A stretch of DNA of 64,000 nt from Distichodus sexfasciatus (GCA_032718565.1 JAVGVS010000167.1:511833-575832), one strand, 5' to 3'. Positions 22,850 to 33,359 are shown, counted from the stretch's first letter. Numbers and translations: made by a program. Notes: a model not told the origin generated them from the sequence alone.

Positions 22850-23113
22850 CTACACGTTGTCATTCCGGCCCTGGTCCGCACGCCTTTCGACTTTGTCGGA
22901 GTTCTCCATGTTAGTTAACACACACAGCTGCTGCACAATTCCTTTGTCCCCATTGATGACGTGAACGAGCGACTTTTCCTTTGTCCTATATTGATTACGC
23001 ACGAAAGCGGGAGCGCGATTTCGATCCGTCAGATCACAAACTAGCTAATGTCTTCTACATCTACCACTTTCTAAAGTAATCGTTTAATTAAATAAATAAA
23101 TAACAAAATAAAA
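22850..23113. promoter_or_regulatory. Putative shared divergent start region of the two transposon genes
   Basis: Lies between the leftward CCDC106-like gene and the rightward transposase gene. Relatively CpG-containing around 22850-23020 compared with the rest of the element. No TATA box or initiator could be assigned with confidence, so this is inferred from gene order only. Confidence 0.35.
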
Positions 23114-23342
23114 ATGAGCAGGTTTACCTGGCTGAAGAAGCTTATTAACGAACCCAGCTCTATAAAGAAAACTCAGCTTTATTATGGTCAGAGAAGGAAA
23201 CTGCTAAAACAAAAATAACGGCAGAATATGCCATCAGAACAAGGAAATAGAAGAAAAGGGCAAGAAAAGGAGATCAGCATGCTTAAAAGAATATATATAC
23301 ATTAAAACTTATATTTGAAACACAGATACCAAAATGTTCAAA

Positions 23343-23391
23343 ATCGTGCTTTTTAAAAATTTATTTATTTATTTATTTATTTATTTTATAC

Positions 23392-23437
<46 letters not shown>

Positions 23438-23440
23438 TAC
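23343..23440. repeat. TTTA / TA / CA microsatellite
   Basis: A run of (ttta)n followed by (ta)n and (ca)n inside the transposase gene intron. No other function visible. Confidence 0.9.
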
Positions 23441-23629
23441 ATAGTTTATTAGTTTATGAATTATTAATTACATAAATATTTCTTTTTATACAATAGGATT
23501 TGTCAACAAGCAGTACATGAGGGAAGGGCACAACAAATTTCTGTCAGGCACTGTCAGGCATCTTCAGTGGATCAAAGGTCTCCTTCAGCAAGTGGATGCA
23601 GTTCATGTACAGGTAGTAATAAAAATATG

Positions 23630-24315
23630 TACAGTGATGGCCAAAATTATTAGAACCGTAGTGTTTTTACCAGCTAAAAAATGGTGTCAGTAGGAAATAT
23701 CAGTTTACATTTCCAAACATTAATTTTGCCATTGATTGTAATAATCCAGTGATCCATCCATTTTTTTGTCTGACAGCAGCCAGTACTCCACTCAGAGATC
23801 TCATCCAGTCATCATCATCATCCAGTCAGGAATGACATGAAGAAACAGAACAAACTGAGACAGACTAAATCCAGAAGAACTGTGACAATGTCGCCAAGAT
23901 GCCTCAAGAAACCTACCTGCATACTGCAGTACTGTTACCAGTTTTATGCATTTTTTTTCATTCATTCATTTAAAACAACTTTTGCCTTTGCAGGTAGGGC
24001 TCTTAAAGCATCTTGGAGACATTGCCACAGTTCATCTGGGTTTAGTCTGTCTTAGTTTGTTCTGTTTTGTTATGTCATTCCAGACAGACTGGATGATAAT
24101 GAGAACAGATCCTGTGTGGAGCACAGGCTGTTGTCAAACTCTTTGTGCAAACAAAAATCTCACTGGATTATTACAATTAATGGCAGAATTAATGTTTGGA
24201 AATGTTAACTGATATTTCCTACTGACACACTACAGCAAACAATACAAATAACTGACCTTAAACCATATTAGCTGGTGAAAATGCTAGTGTTCAAATAATT
24301 TTGGCCACCACTGTA
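23630..24315. mobile_element. Tc1-type fold-back MITE, TA-flanked
   Basis: Ends TACAGTGATGGCCAAAATTA and TAATTTTGGCCACCACTGTA form inverted repeats with TA at both borders. Most of the 682 bp folds back on itself (for example 23811-23935 against 23992-24112). No transposase. It is inserted in the intron between transposase exons 23497-23612 and 24453-24659. Confidence 0.88.
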
Positions 24316-25379
24316 TATCCTAAACTCACTTTGTTGCTGTTCTCTTTGTAATAATAATAATAAGAAGAAGAAGAATTTGTATAATGTGTACAATGTCAAT
24401 TATTTTACATAAAGGCATTCATTTACATTACATGTTCTATTTGCCCATAAAGGTTTTGTCAGGGTCTACGGTTACGCCAGATAGACATTATGGATGACAG
24501 AATTGCAAGTAGTTCAGCTACTCTTAGTAAAATGGCAAAGAAAATAAGGGAGTCTGTGTCACAGCAGTTGAAAGGATAAGAAGGCGTACAGGCCAGCAAA
24601 TTGGTGGAAGAAGGGAGTTTGTTGTGATTGACGAAAGCCATTTTCGTCACAAAAGAAAGGTATGTTATAGCAATAGTTAATGTAAATAAATGTGAAATAT
24701 GGTTACCACTATCATTATTATTATAATCTATCTTTTTATGTCTGTATTTGTTGTGTTTTTTCTCCATTAGTATGATAAAGGAAGAATGGCTGGTGGGTGG
24801 AAAAGAAAGGAGTGGGTCTTTGGGATGTTAGGTGTGAAGTATCATCAGCAGCAAAAATCTAGAAAACCTATTCTACGTCTTCTGGAGAGAATATCTCAAA
24901 GAGATCTAGTGCCCTTGGTTGTGCATCATGTGAGGCCTGGATCATCAATTATCAGTGACGAGTGGCATGCTTATCGCATACTCCCTGAACTAGGGTACAA
25001 CCATCACACTGTCAACCACAGCAGGTGGTATGTAGATCCCCACACTGGTGCCCATACCCAACATATTGAGAGGGCCTGGAGATCCTACAAGGAGCAAATT
25101 TGGAGGCTTAGAGGAAATCGCACAGAGAGTTTGCTTTCTGACCACCTTGCAGTGATTGAGTGGAATGAATGGCTGGCAAAGAAACACTCCGATGGTGCAT
25201 TAGGCAGATGATTCATGACATTTCAAGGAAGTACAAGTAGTGAAATGTAATAGTTTGAAATGTAGATTTTTATTTTATTTTATTTTTATTTTGTGCTTTT
25301 ATCAAAATTTTGTGTGGATTTTTTGCCACTTCTTTGTGACTCACTGTTTGCACAATCACCCAGCCATGAAACAAACTTT

Positions 25380-25408
25380 TTGTTGTTGTTGTTGTTGTTG
25401 TTGTTGTT
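25380..25408. repeat. (TTG)n microsatellite
   Basis: Uninterrupted trinucleotide run in the 3' part of the Merlin-like element, downstream of the transposase stop. Confidence 0.9.
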
Positions 25409-25524
25409 AATTTTGTTACTTTTGTTGCTTATTTAGTTAATTTTTCTGTTTTATGTCTATGACATTGCAGAAGTATATTTTAAATTTTATTTCATTCAAA
25501 CATTCATCAAGTGTATATTTGTAG

Positions 25525-25690
25525 TTTCATTTTTGCAGAGGTTTATTTTTCATATTATATCAATTCTTTTTATTTTCATTTATATGTTCAGTTGTACCGT
25601 TTCATTTTTGCAGAGGCTTATTTTTCATATTATATCAAATTGTTTTATATTAATTTATATGTACAGTTGTACGGTTTCATTTCTTTTGCA
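25525..25690 (+). repeat. Tandem repeat, period about 75 bp
   Basis: The motif 'tttcatttttgcagagg' followed by 'ttatttttcatattatatcaa' recurs 75 bp later, and a third partial start is at 25671. It borders the inner edge of the right inverted repeat of the Merlin-like element. Confidence 0.75.
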
Positions 25691-26272
25691 TCTTGAAATA
25701 AATATTTCTATGTTCTGTTTCCCTCTGTGTTGTGTTTTCCTTTTTCTGTTTAGAAGATAAATGAGCCTTTAAATCTCATTTACAAGGCATAAATAGTCCT
25801 CACTTTAGATGAGCTCACAAAAGCCATTAACTGACAGCTAGTAAATGTTTTATAACTACCTAAATTAATTATGAGTTACAGTAGGAATATGTGTTAATAA
25901 AGCATTTATTAATACACTGAGGAACAGTTAATATATGTCTGAATAATAAGATGTATAAATGTGCATTCAAATGGTTTATGAATCATTTACTAACACGTTC
26001 TAAATGATTTCATGAACCACTTACAACTACTAACTAACCGGTTTGTAAATAATGTAATGCTTAATTTAGAAATGATTAATAAAGTATGAAAATACAATTA
26101 TTAAGCATATTATACAGATGCTTATAAAACAAGAATAAAGCATTTATAGCTGTACTTATAAACTGCTTACAAATGTCTATTAATGTAGGAATAATGCTTT
26201 ATAAATGATTAATAACTATTTACCAATGCTTAACTAATGATTCATAGGGTGTAGTTATTATAAAGTGTTAAC
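25663..26272 (-). repeat. Right long terminal inverted repeat of the Merlin-like element
   Basis: Reverse-complement partner of 19672-20304. Ends at ..TTATAAAGTGTTAAC, directly followed by the target duplicate gatctttc. Confidence 0.9.
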
Positions 26273-26339
26273 GATCTTTCTTCAAGCCAGAGCTCCAGTT
26301 TTTCAAGGGCTTCTTTATTTGCTTCTCTATTCACTTCTA

Positions 26340-26489
26340 GGGTTCTTTTCAAAGGCAACATTCACAGTTCTTGGACAGAAAGAAACAAATATTGATTTTG
26401 TGAGTCTCTTTGAGAGCAGTGTCTACCCCTGCAGTGGAAGCATCAACTTTGATGATAAAGGTTGCCCAGGATTGGGATTGGTGCTAAAG
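26340..26489 (+). other. Orphan exon-like open stretch
   Basis: A pyrimidine-rich acceptor (tctctattcacttctag) is followed by 150 bp open in one frame that encodes blocks such as ATFTVLGQKETNIDFVSLFE and SINFDDKGCPGLGLVLK. It ends at CTAAAG|TAAATAG, which can be read as a stop or as a gtaaat donor. It lies just outside the right target duplicate of the Merlin-like element. No family recognised. It may be a host exon stranded among repeats or chance. Confidence 0.3.
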
Positions 26490-26784
26490 TAAATAGTCTT
26501 TTTAATTCCTTGAATGCTTGTGTCTACTAAGTAGTTAGTCTTTAACAGTTAATGGGGCAGGTCATTCTAAAATTTTAACATTTGCCCTTTTGTAGATATA
26601 ATGTATCAAAAAAAGTTCACAGTCACATTTTCCTACCCTTAAAATAAAGTTAATTCTCCAGTAGTCATTTTAGGACATTGCAGACATGGGAGTATGAATT
26701 CCACAGCTAGCTAAATTGATCAAGCGATCTATTATTCCAAGAATGCATCGCTGTTATTTTAAACTGCTGCTTACTTACCTAATT
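26490..26784. other. Short unique stretch, nothing recognised
   Basis: AT-rich sequence between the exon-like piece and the start of the next L2 copy; no repeat or ORF that I can support. Confidence 0.5.
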
Positions 26785-26899
26785 TTTCGTTGCTCCCTCT
26801 CATTACGATTTACCGTCCACAGGTCCTTATTCTGAATTCCTAACTGAATTTGCAGAATTTCTGTCAGACCTGGTTATTTCAACTGAAAGAGCAATAATT

Positions 26900-27262
26900 G
26901 TGGGGGACTTTAATTTTCATGTAGATATTGAACAAGATCCTCTGACAGTAGCTTTTACTAATTTACTAGATTCCATTGGCATTGTTCAAAATGCAATTGG
27001 GCCCACTCACAACTGCGGTCATACCCTTGATTTAATCCTTTCGTTTGGTCTTAATGTTGATAATGTAACAGTACTGACTCAGATGAGTATTATTTCTGAC
27101 CACCATCTCATTACATTTGATTTTCACTTTAGTAAAAACACAAATACTACAACTCGCTGCTGCTCCAAGCGTACAATCACTTCAGATACAGCTAGTAACT
27201 TTATTGATAATCTCCCCGATCTGTTGTTCCTGACAGTGGAAATGTCTAATCTTGCTGATTAA
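26900..27262 (+). pseudogene. L2 ORF2 endonuclease-domain fragment
   Basis: Encodes the C-terminal half of an APE-type endonuclease (GDFNFHVD, TLDLILS, SDHHLITFDF). These blocks carry the conserved Asp/His residues of the fold. The frame closes after MSNLAD because a short deletion shifts it. The ORF2 continuation is 27252-29003 in another frame. Confidence 0.85.
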
Positions 27263-29003
27263 GGATTATCTAACATCTACGCTTTGTTCCACCTTAGATA
27301 AAATTGCTCCGTTAAAAATTAAAAAGATCAGAGAAAACAAAACATCTCCTTGGTATAATGACCACCTACGTAGCTTAAAACAAGGGACATGGAATCTAGA
27401 ACGTAAGTGGCGGCAAACTAGATTAGCGGTATTTGAACTAGCATGGAAAGACGCTATGGGAAGCTATAAGAAGGCTCTTAGAGCTGCGAAATCAGAATAC
27501 CTATCATTGCTAATTGAAAATAACAAAAATAATCCTAGGTTTCTATTTAACATTTTAAAATTTCAAGTAACTACAGTGGCTGGCCTTGACAAGACAAGTA
27601 CTAATACTACAGCCATCTTATTTGAATCATTTACTCTGGTTGACCTGTCAGATCTAACGTCTTTAATCCTTTCCTCAAATGTGACCCGATCTGCCATAAT
27701 GAGTCGGAAGTCGGCGTTCTATTTATTTAGATACGGGCCGATTATGTTGACAAACATCAAAAATATCAAATTTTCTTTTTTGGTATTATATGAAAGAAAA
27801 GGTCTTCAAAATTTATCTGGTCTCCAAAAAAGAAAAAATGCTATTTTTGTGATGTTTTTCAACATAATCAGCCCGTATCTAAATAAACAGAACGCCAACT
27901 TCCGACTCATTACGGCAGATTGGGTCACAAATTCATCTACTTGTATGTTAGACCTTGTTCCAACAAGGTTACTCAAAGAGATGATTCTAGAAGTGATTAA
28001 ACCTCTACTAGCAATAGTTAGCTCCTCTATTAGCATTGGTTATTTACCCAAATCTCTTAAATTAGCAGTGATTAAACCTTTGCTGAAGAAGCCTAATTTG
28101 GATCCCCTGGTAATGTTAAACTATAGACCAATATCTAACCTCCCATTTAACTCCAAGAAAATAGAAAAAGTTGTTGCCAGTCAACTAACCTCGTTCTTGC
28201 AGGAAAACCAGATTTATGAAATGTTTCAGTCTGGGTTTAGAACAAACCATAGAACAGAGACTGCTCTGCTAAAGGTAGTAAATGATCTCCTCTTATCTGC
28301 TGATCAGGGCTATGGCTCGCTCCTAGTGCTGCTTGATCTTAGTGCTGCTTTTGATACTGTTGATCTTGCCATTCTCCTGGATAGACTTGAACACATTGTT
28401 GGTATCAGGGGAGTGGTCCTCTCTTGGTTCAGATCTTACCTTTCGGACCACTATCAGTATGTGAATATAAATGGTGATTCCTCAGAGCACGTCAGGGTGA
28501 AATATGGAGTACCTCAAGGATCAGTTTTAGGTCCCTTGCTGTTTTCACTGTACATGCTACCTTTAGGCTCAATCATTCGTGAGCATGGAATTAGTTTTCA
28601 TTGTTTTGCAGACGATACACAGTTATATATATCGGCTAAACCAGAAGACAGACAGCAATTTCAGAAAATGGAAAAATGCTTATTTGACATAAAAAAGTGG
28701 ATGTCGGACAACTTCCTCAAGCTAAATCTGGGCAAGACTGAGGTCCTTCTTACTGGCACTAATGCCACCAGAAGTCAGCTATCTGACATCACGGTCAATC
28801 TTGTTGGATTATCCATTGTACCAAGTACTGCTGTTAAAAACCTTGGTGTTACTTTAGACTCCAATCTTTCATTTGATGTACATGCTTCTAACATTAGTCA
28901 CACCGCCTTCTTTCAACTCCGTAATATTGCCAAACTAAGAAATGTGCTATCCTTTCAAGATGCAGAGAAACTGGTTCATGCATTTATTACCTCAATTACC
29001 TGA
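27252..29003 (+). pseudogene. L2 ORF2 reverse transcriptase, long but damaged ORF
   Basis: A 583-codon open frame with the RT blocks LNYRPISNLP, FQSGFRTNH, LLDLSAAFDTVD (motif A), YGVPQGSVLGPLL and FADDTQLYI (motif C, catalytic DD). About 84 codons (27677-27928) come from a nested MITE rather than from L2. The C-terminus stops at AFITSIT, replacing the usual ITSRLDYCN continuation. Intact-looking motifs but not a functional protein. Confidence 0.88.
27681..27928. mobile_element. Fold-back MITE nested in L2 ORF2
   Basis: 248 bp made of two arms of about 110 bp that are reverse complements: GTGACCCGATCTGCC at the left and GGCAGATTGGGTCAC at the right, with a T-rich centre. AAAT is repeated at 27677-27680 and 27929-27932. 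The other L2 copy reads straight through this point. Superfamily unknown. Confidence 0.88.
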
Positions 29004-29050
29004 CTAAACAGGTAAGTCTTATTAGGCTTAAGACTTACCTGTTTAGTCAG
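29000..29050. repeat. 22-bp perfect palindrome with 7-base loop at an L2 junction
   Basis: CTGACTAAACAGGTAAGTCTTA at 29000-29021 is the exact reverse complement of 29029-29050. It marks an inverted duplication where the RT coding sequence is joined to the 3' UTR. A decayed version of the same junction is in the minus-strand copy near 35515-35560. Confidence 0.9.
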
Positions 29051-30282
29051 TCTTTCGGTTATTAAAATCCCTTTTTCTTAGTTAAAGGCGAGATCTGGGG
29101 GTTCATGGTCATTTGAGATTAAAGGTGAAAGGGGGAATTGGTGCTGTCATCCTACCACTCTTGCTGATTGCTCAAGTTTGCAGACAGTGGTTTGGTGTCA
29201 TGCTGAGACCCCTGGAAGCCCTCATGTCTGTGTTACCTTCCAGCTCTCCCTTCTTAGCTAGGCTGCCATAGTTACTCTAGCATTGCCGGAGGTTAGGTTA
29301 GGGCACTTAACTTTCTCCTCTCTCTTCTTCTTTTTCCGAGCTGTTCCCGAGCTGATCCCGAGATGACGCTTGGCTGACCAAACCCTCACCGGGACTCTAT
29401 GGAGTTGCCCCAAGCTGACACTGACCATCTCGACCCTACCAAGCTGACGCTGATCAACTGAACTCACCAGGATTCCCTGGAGACGTCCTGAGCTGACGCT
29501 TGACCTTGTCAACTCTCCCGAGCTGATCCTGACCCACTGAACCCGCACCAGGACTCCATGGGGACATCATCATGAAACCAACTGGGATTGGACCCTATGG
29601 ACGTCTACTCACTTAGCACCACAATACTGAACTAATTTCAGCTTAATGTTGCTGAGAGGGTCCTGCAAGTGGCCCAGCAACAACCCGGGATTCGAAATAT
29701 CCCTTGGACTATTTTTGTATCTTTGCTTCTTTAAATAACTAACAACTCATCTTGATCTATTCAGTTAATGATTCTGCACAATAAATGTTCGTGCGCCCGG
29801 TCGCCCAGAGGATGATGGGGTCCCCCTCCAAGTCTTGGTTTCTCTCAAGGTTTCTTCCTACTAGAGGGAGTTTTTCCTTGCTATTGTCGCCTCAGGCTTG
29901 CTTGTTGGGGGGGTTTAGGCCAGTTATATGTAAAGTGCTTTGTGACAATGACTGTTGTTAAGAGTGCTATATAAATAAATTTGAATTTGAATCAAATGAA
30001 AGATTGGAGTCTAGAGTAACAACAAGGTTTTTAACAACAGTACTTGGTGCAATAGATAATCCCTCAAGGCTGACCATGAGGTGAGTTAGTTGACTTCTGG
30101 TGACTTTAGTGCCAGTAAGAAGAATCTCCTTCTTGTCTAGATTTAACTGGAGGAAGTTGTCCAACATCTACTTTTTGATATCAATTAAACATTCCTCCAA
30201 ACCAATGAGTCTCTGTGCTATAGTTGGCTCTAAACCCAAACTGAAATATTTCATAAATCTGACTTTTCCACAATAATGAGGT

Positions 30283-32223
30283 TGTCATGTTTGCGGGAAT
30301 GGAGCAGACGCAAGATGCAGGTTGGGTTTGATGGGAGATTTATTGGCTGAACACACACAGGTGAGGGAAACGTGAGGAAACATGCTCACAAGACACAGAT
30401 GCGGAGACAAGCTAACACATTCACTAAACAAAACCCTATGCCTATTATGGGGGAGAGAACCAGGCGGGGATCAAGAACAGTCTACACAGGAATGAGAACA
30501 ACCACGGGGAAAACCGGAACTAGGGGCAGACACTAACAAGGATGGAACGGGAAACATACACTACTCTTACCTACTGTTAATGTTGCACCCCTGAAAAAGG
30601 GGAAATTAGGACAGCAATAAAAGACCACACAAACTCGTACTGCTGTCTGTACGTTGAGCTGTATTGACTGTGTAATTTCTTTCTTTTTTTAACAATTATC
30701 ACATGCGTAACAGAATTGTGAATAAATGAAAACATTAATACAATAAATCACGTTAGCATATGTTCAAAGCCAATATTACAAACAACACTTTATGTAATAC
30801 ACTTTCTTTTAACTTAACACTCATGTCTGTGTGTCCACTTACAACCGTAGCATGAGTCATTTCTTTGTGAAAATACTAGTTCTTTTAGTTTTCAACATCA
30901 ACTAGTCCTTCAGAAACGTTTCCACCTTTCATGAACGAGATAATGATTCAGTTAATGATTCTGAGTCCCAGCTCAACGAAATACTATTTCAACAGTCTAT
31001 TCTCAATCACTGAACTCATCGCAAAATACAAATAATGAACTCTTTTGCACACAACATTTACTTTCAATCAATATCATACAAAATACATTTTTGCTCAACT
31101 TTAAACGCTATGTGATATACATTATTTTATCTTCACATCCCTCGTGGTTAGCATAGGTAGCATAGGTTATCATTTCGGTGTCAAATACCGTATTTTCACT
31201 TTTTCACAGAAATAACTGACCTCATGAAAACGATATCACTTTAACTTACAATGAAAATATGTTGCTGTATTTTCATACCTGAAAAAGGGGAAATTAGGAC
31301 AGCAATAAAAGACTACACGAACTCGTACTGCTGTCTGTGCGTTGAGCTGTATTGGCTGTGACGTACAGCGTAGTTCGTGTCAGCTACTTCCTGCAGTTTT
31401 CGATTTCCCCCTACTGGACACTCCTTGAATTACACTTCATTTTCTTCACAAGTTAATCCACAGGATTCAAAACAATAACCTTAACTGTACTACTCACATC
31501 GAATTATATAAATCATATTGATTTTAACTCTTTCTATTTATATTCACGTTGAATCAAATTGATTCTGTAACCCTTTTTTAAAGATCATTTTGATCTTTTT
31601 AGCCACTACACTAATGGCTAAACAATGCTAAGGCTAAGACCTATGCTAATGCTAACCTACAGGGGTAAGGGTCAAATGGGAGGTGACTATGGCTAATGCT
31701 AAAAGTGCTAATGCTAGGCTAATGCTTATGCTAATGCTAATCCCTATGCTAATGTGAACCTAAAGGGCAAGGGTCGATGGGAGGTGACTAATGCTAATGC
31801 TAACAGTGCTACCAAGCTAACAGATACTAAACACAAAACACACAACAAGGACAGACTTATCTTGGTTTAGGACAGAGGAAAGATGGCAGATGACAGACAG
31901 CAAACATCAGCTGACAGACTTGGACAAGGGTGGATTTCCAACAAGGTGGGATCATTGGCAGAATACACAATAATGACGGTGCACACACGAAGACTGGAGA
32001 CAAAGGACTGACTTATATAGGGGCTTAACAATGACATCACACAAGACAATCATGAGACAACCAATAGATCACACAGACAGACAAAGAAGGGAGGAGCCAC
32101 ACTACATTGCCTAATATGGGCATGACACACACAGGGAACATAACCAGGGAAAACAGTCTCAAACAGAGTCTTTGGTGGCCTCTGGTGGCCACCGAGGCCA
32201 GCTGTCCTGGGGGAGGCCTGACA
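30283..32223 (-). mobile_element. Non-coding LTR-like insertion with 5-bp TSD
   Basis: Begins TGTCATG and ends GCCTGACA, with gaggt duplicated at 30278-30282 and 32224-32228. Comparison with the uninterrupted L2 copy near 36355 confirms the insertion site. TG..CA ends and a 5-bp duplication indicate LTR-retroelement integration. The orientation on the minus strand is suggested by a reverse AATAAA near 30340. No gag or pol is present, so it is a large solo LTR or a non-autonomous derivative. It contains an internal direct repeat (30591-30672 and 31279-31360) and a (gctaat)n tract. Confidence 0.7.
31610..31820. repeat. Degenerate (GCTAAT)n tract
   Basis: Many copies of 'gctaatgctaa' with interruptions, including a repeated 'aagggtc..atgggaggtgac' block. 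Simple-sequence expansion inside the LTR-like insertion. Confidence 0.8.
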
Positions 32224-33359
32224 GAGGTTAGTTGACTAGCTATTATTCTCTATTATTTTATTATGGAGATAAAATAGATATTGGTCTATAGTTTAACATT
32301 TCAAAGGGATCTAAGTTGGGCTTCTTCAACAAGGGTTTAATCACTGCTAATTTAAGAGATTTTGGGTAGATAACCTATGCTAATAGAGCAGTTAACTATT
32401 GCTAGAAGAGGTTTAATCACTACTGGAATCATCTCTTTAAGTAACCTTGTTGGAACAGGGTCTAACATACAAGTAAATGAATTTGAGTATAGGATTAAGG
32501 ACGCCAGTTCTGACCGGTCAACGGGGTAAATGATTCAATTAAGGCAGCTGCAGTGCTAGTACATGCAATGTCAAGACCAGCCACTGTAGTTATTTGAGTA
32601 TTCAGAATATGCTGTCTAATTGAACAAATCTTTTGGTCAAAAAAGTTCATTTAGTCATTACTAGAAAGTGATGTTGGCACAGTTTGAGCAGTAGTCTGGT
32701 TATTAGTCATCTTGGACAGCATGTCTAGAAATCTAGGATTGTTTTTGTTATTTTCAATTAGCAATGAGAGCTATTCTGACTTAGCAGCTCCAAGAGCCTT
32801 ATCTAGCTTCCCATTGCATCTTTCCATGCTAATTCAAACACCACTAATTTAGTTTCTGGCCACTTACGTTCAAATTTTCATGTCTCTTGTTTTAATATAC
32901 ATAAGTGGTCTCTATACCAAGGGGATGTTGTATTTTCTCTGATCTTTAAAATTTTTAACAGAGTAGTTTTTATCTAAGATGGAAATCAAGGGTATGACCA
33001 CAGTTGTGAGTGGGCCCAATTACATTTTTAACAATACCCATGGAGCTCAGTAAATTAGTAAAGGCTGCTGTCAGGGAATCTTGTGTATTATCTACATGAA
33101 TATTAAAATCCCCCACAACTATTGCTCTTTCGGTTGAAATAATCAAGTCTGACAGAACTTCTGCAACTTCAGTTCAAAATTCAGAATAAGGATCTGGTGG
33201 ATGGTAAACCATAACAAGGGGGAGTGATGAAGATTTTTATTCAGAGCATGTTAACAATTGTAACAGTTCAGGACACTAGCTACATAAAATTCCTGTTTGT
33301 TTAGTATTTTAGGACTATATGTTTCAACTACCCACCATATTGCATTGCCACCTTATCAC

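Larger units (their letters stand above)
23114..25211 (+). pseudogene. Merlin-type (IS1016/IS1595-like) DDE transposase, broken
   Basis: Candidate exons: 23114-23218 (start region, weak), 23497-23612, 24453-24659 and 24771-25211, with AG/GT borders for the later ones. Diagnostic blocks: SKVSFSKWMQFMYR (exon 2); FVVIDESHFRHKRK with the first catalytic Asp (exon 3); WVFGMLGV, IISDEWHAY with the second Asp, HHTVNHSRWYVDPHTGAHTQ and HIERAW with the catalytic Glu (exon 4). This is the ISXO2-like transposase fold used by Merlin elements. Damage: an in-frame stop early in exon 2, a one-base deletion in exon 3 near KIRE, and a frame change near the C-terminus. The N-terminal zinc-finger region is not recognisable. 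A TA-flanked MITE sits in the intron after exon 2. Confidence 0.85.
19672..26272. mobile_element. 6.6-kb Merlin-like DNA transposon, two divergent genes, perfect 8-bp TSD
   Basis: Flanked by identical octamers gatctttc (19664-19671 and 26273-26280). Ends are GGTAACACTTTATAATAAC and its near-exact reverse complement. The inverted repeats extend about 0.6 kb (19672-20304 and 25663-26272) with scattered mismatches and small indels. Inside, a CCDC106-like gene runs left (20467-22591) and an IS1016/IS1595-like DDE transposase runs right (about 23497-25211), with the shared start region between. Merlin elements are known for 8-9-bp target duplications and this transposase type. Two Tc1/mariner-type MITEs and a TA/CA microsatellite are nested in it. 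Both genes carry stops or frameshifts, so this copy is dead. It lies next to an L2 3' tail. Confidence 0.88.
26785..29987 (+). mobile_element. L2 LINE, 5'-truncated, plus strand
   Basis: Begins within the endonuclease domain (LITIYRP), passes through endonuclease and reverse transcriptase, and ends with the long L2 3' UTR and the tail 'gtgctatataaataaatttgaatttgaa'. Relative to the minus copy at 34667-39478 it has a small deletion after MSNLA, a deletion of roughly 100 bp after NPRFLFN, a nested MITE and a truncated C-terminal RT region. It is followed immediately by an L2 piece in the opposite orientation. Confidence 0.93.
29988..33245 (-). mobile_element. L2 LINE, minus strand, split by an LTR-like insertion
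   Basis: 29988-30282 (reverse transcriptase, with the block LNLDKKEILLTG in reverse) and 32224-33245 (more RT, then endonuclease with the reverse complement of GTHNCGHTLD-like sequence) are one L2 copy interrupted by the 30283-32223 insertion. The 5' end (ORF1, early endonuclease) is missing and the frame is broken throughout. Confidence 0.85.
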
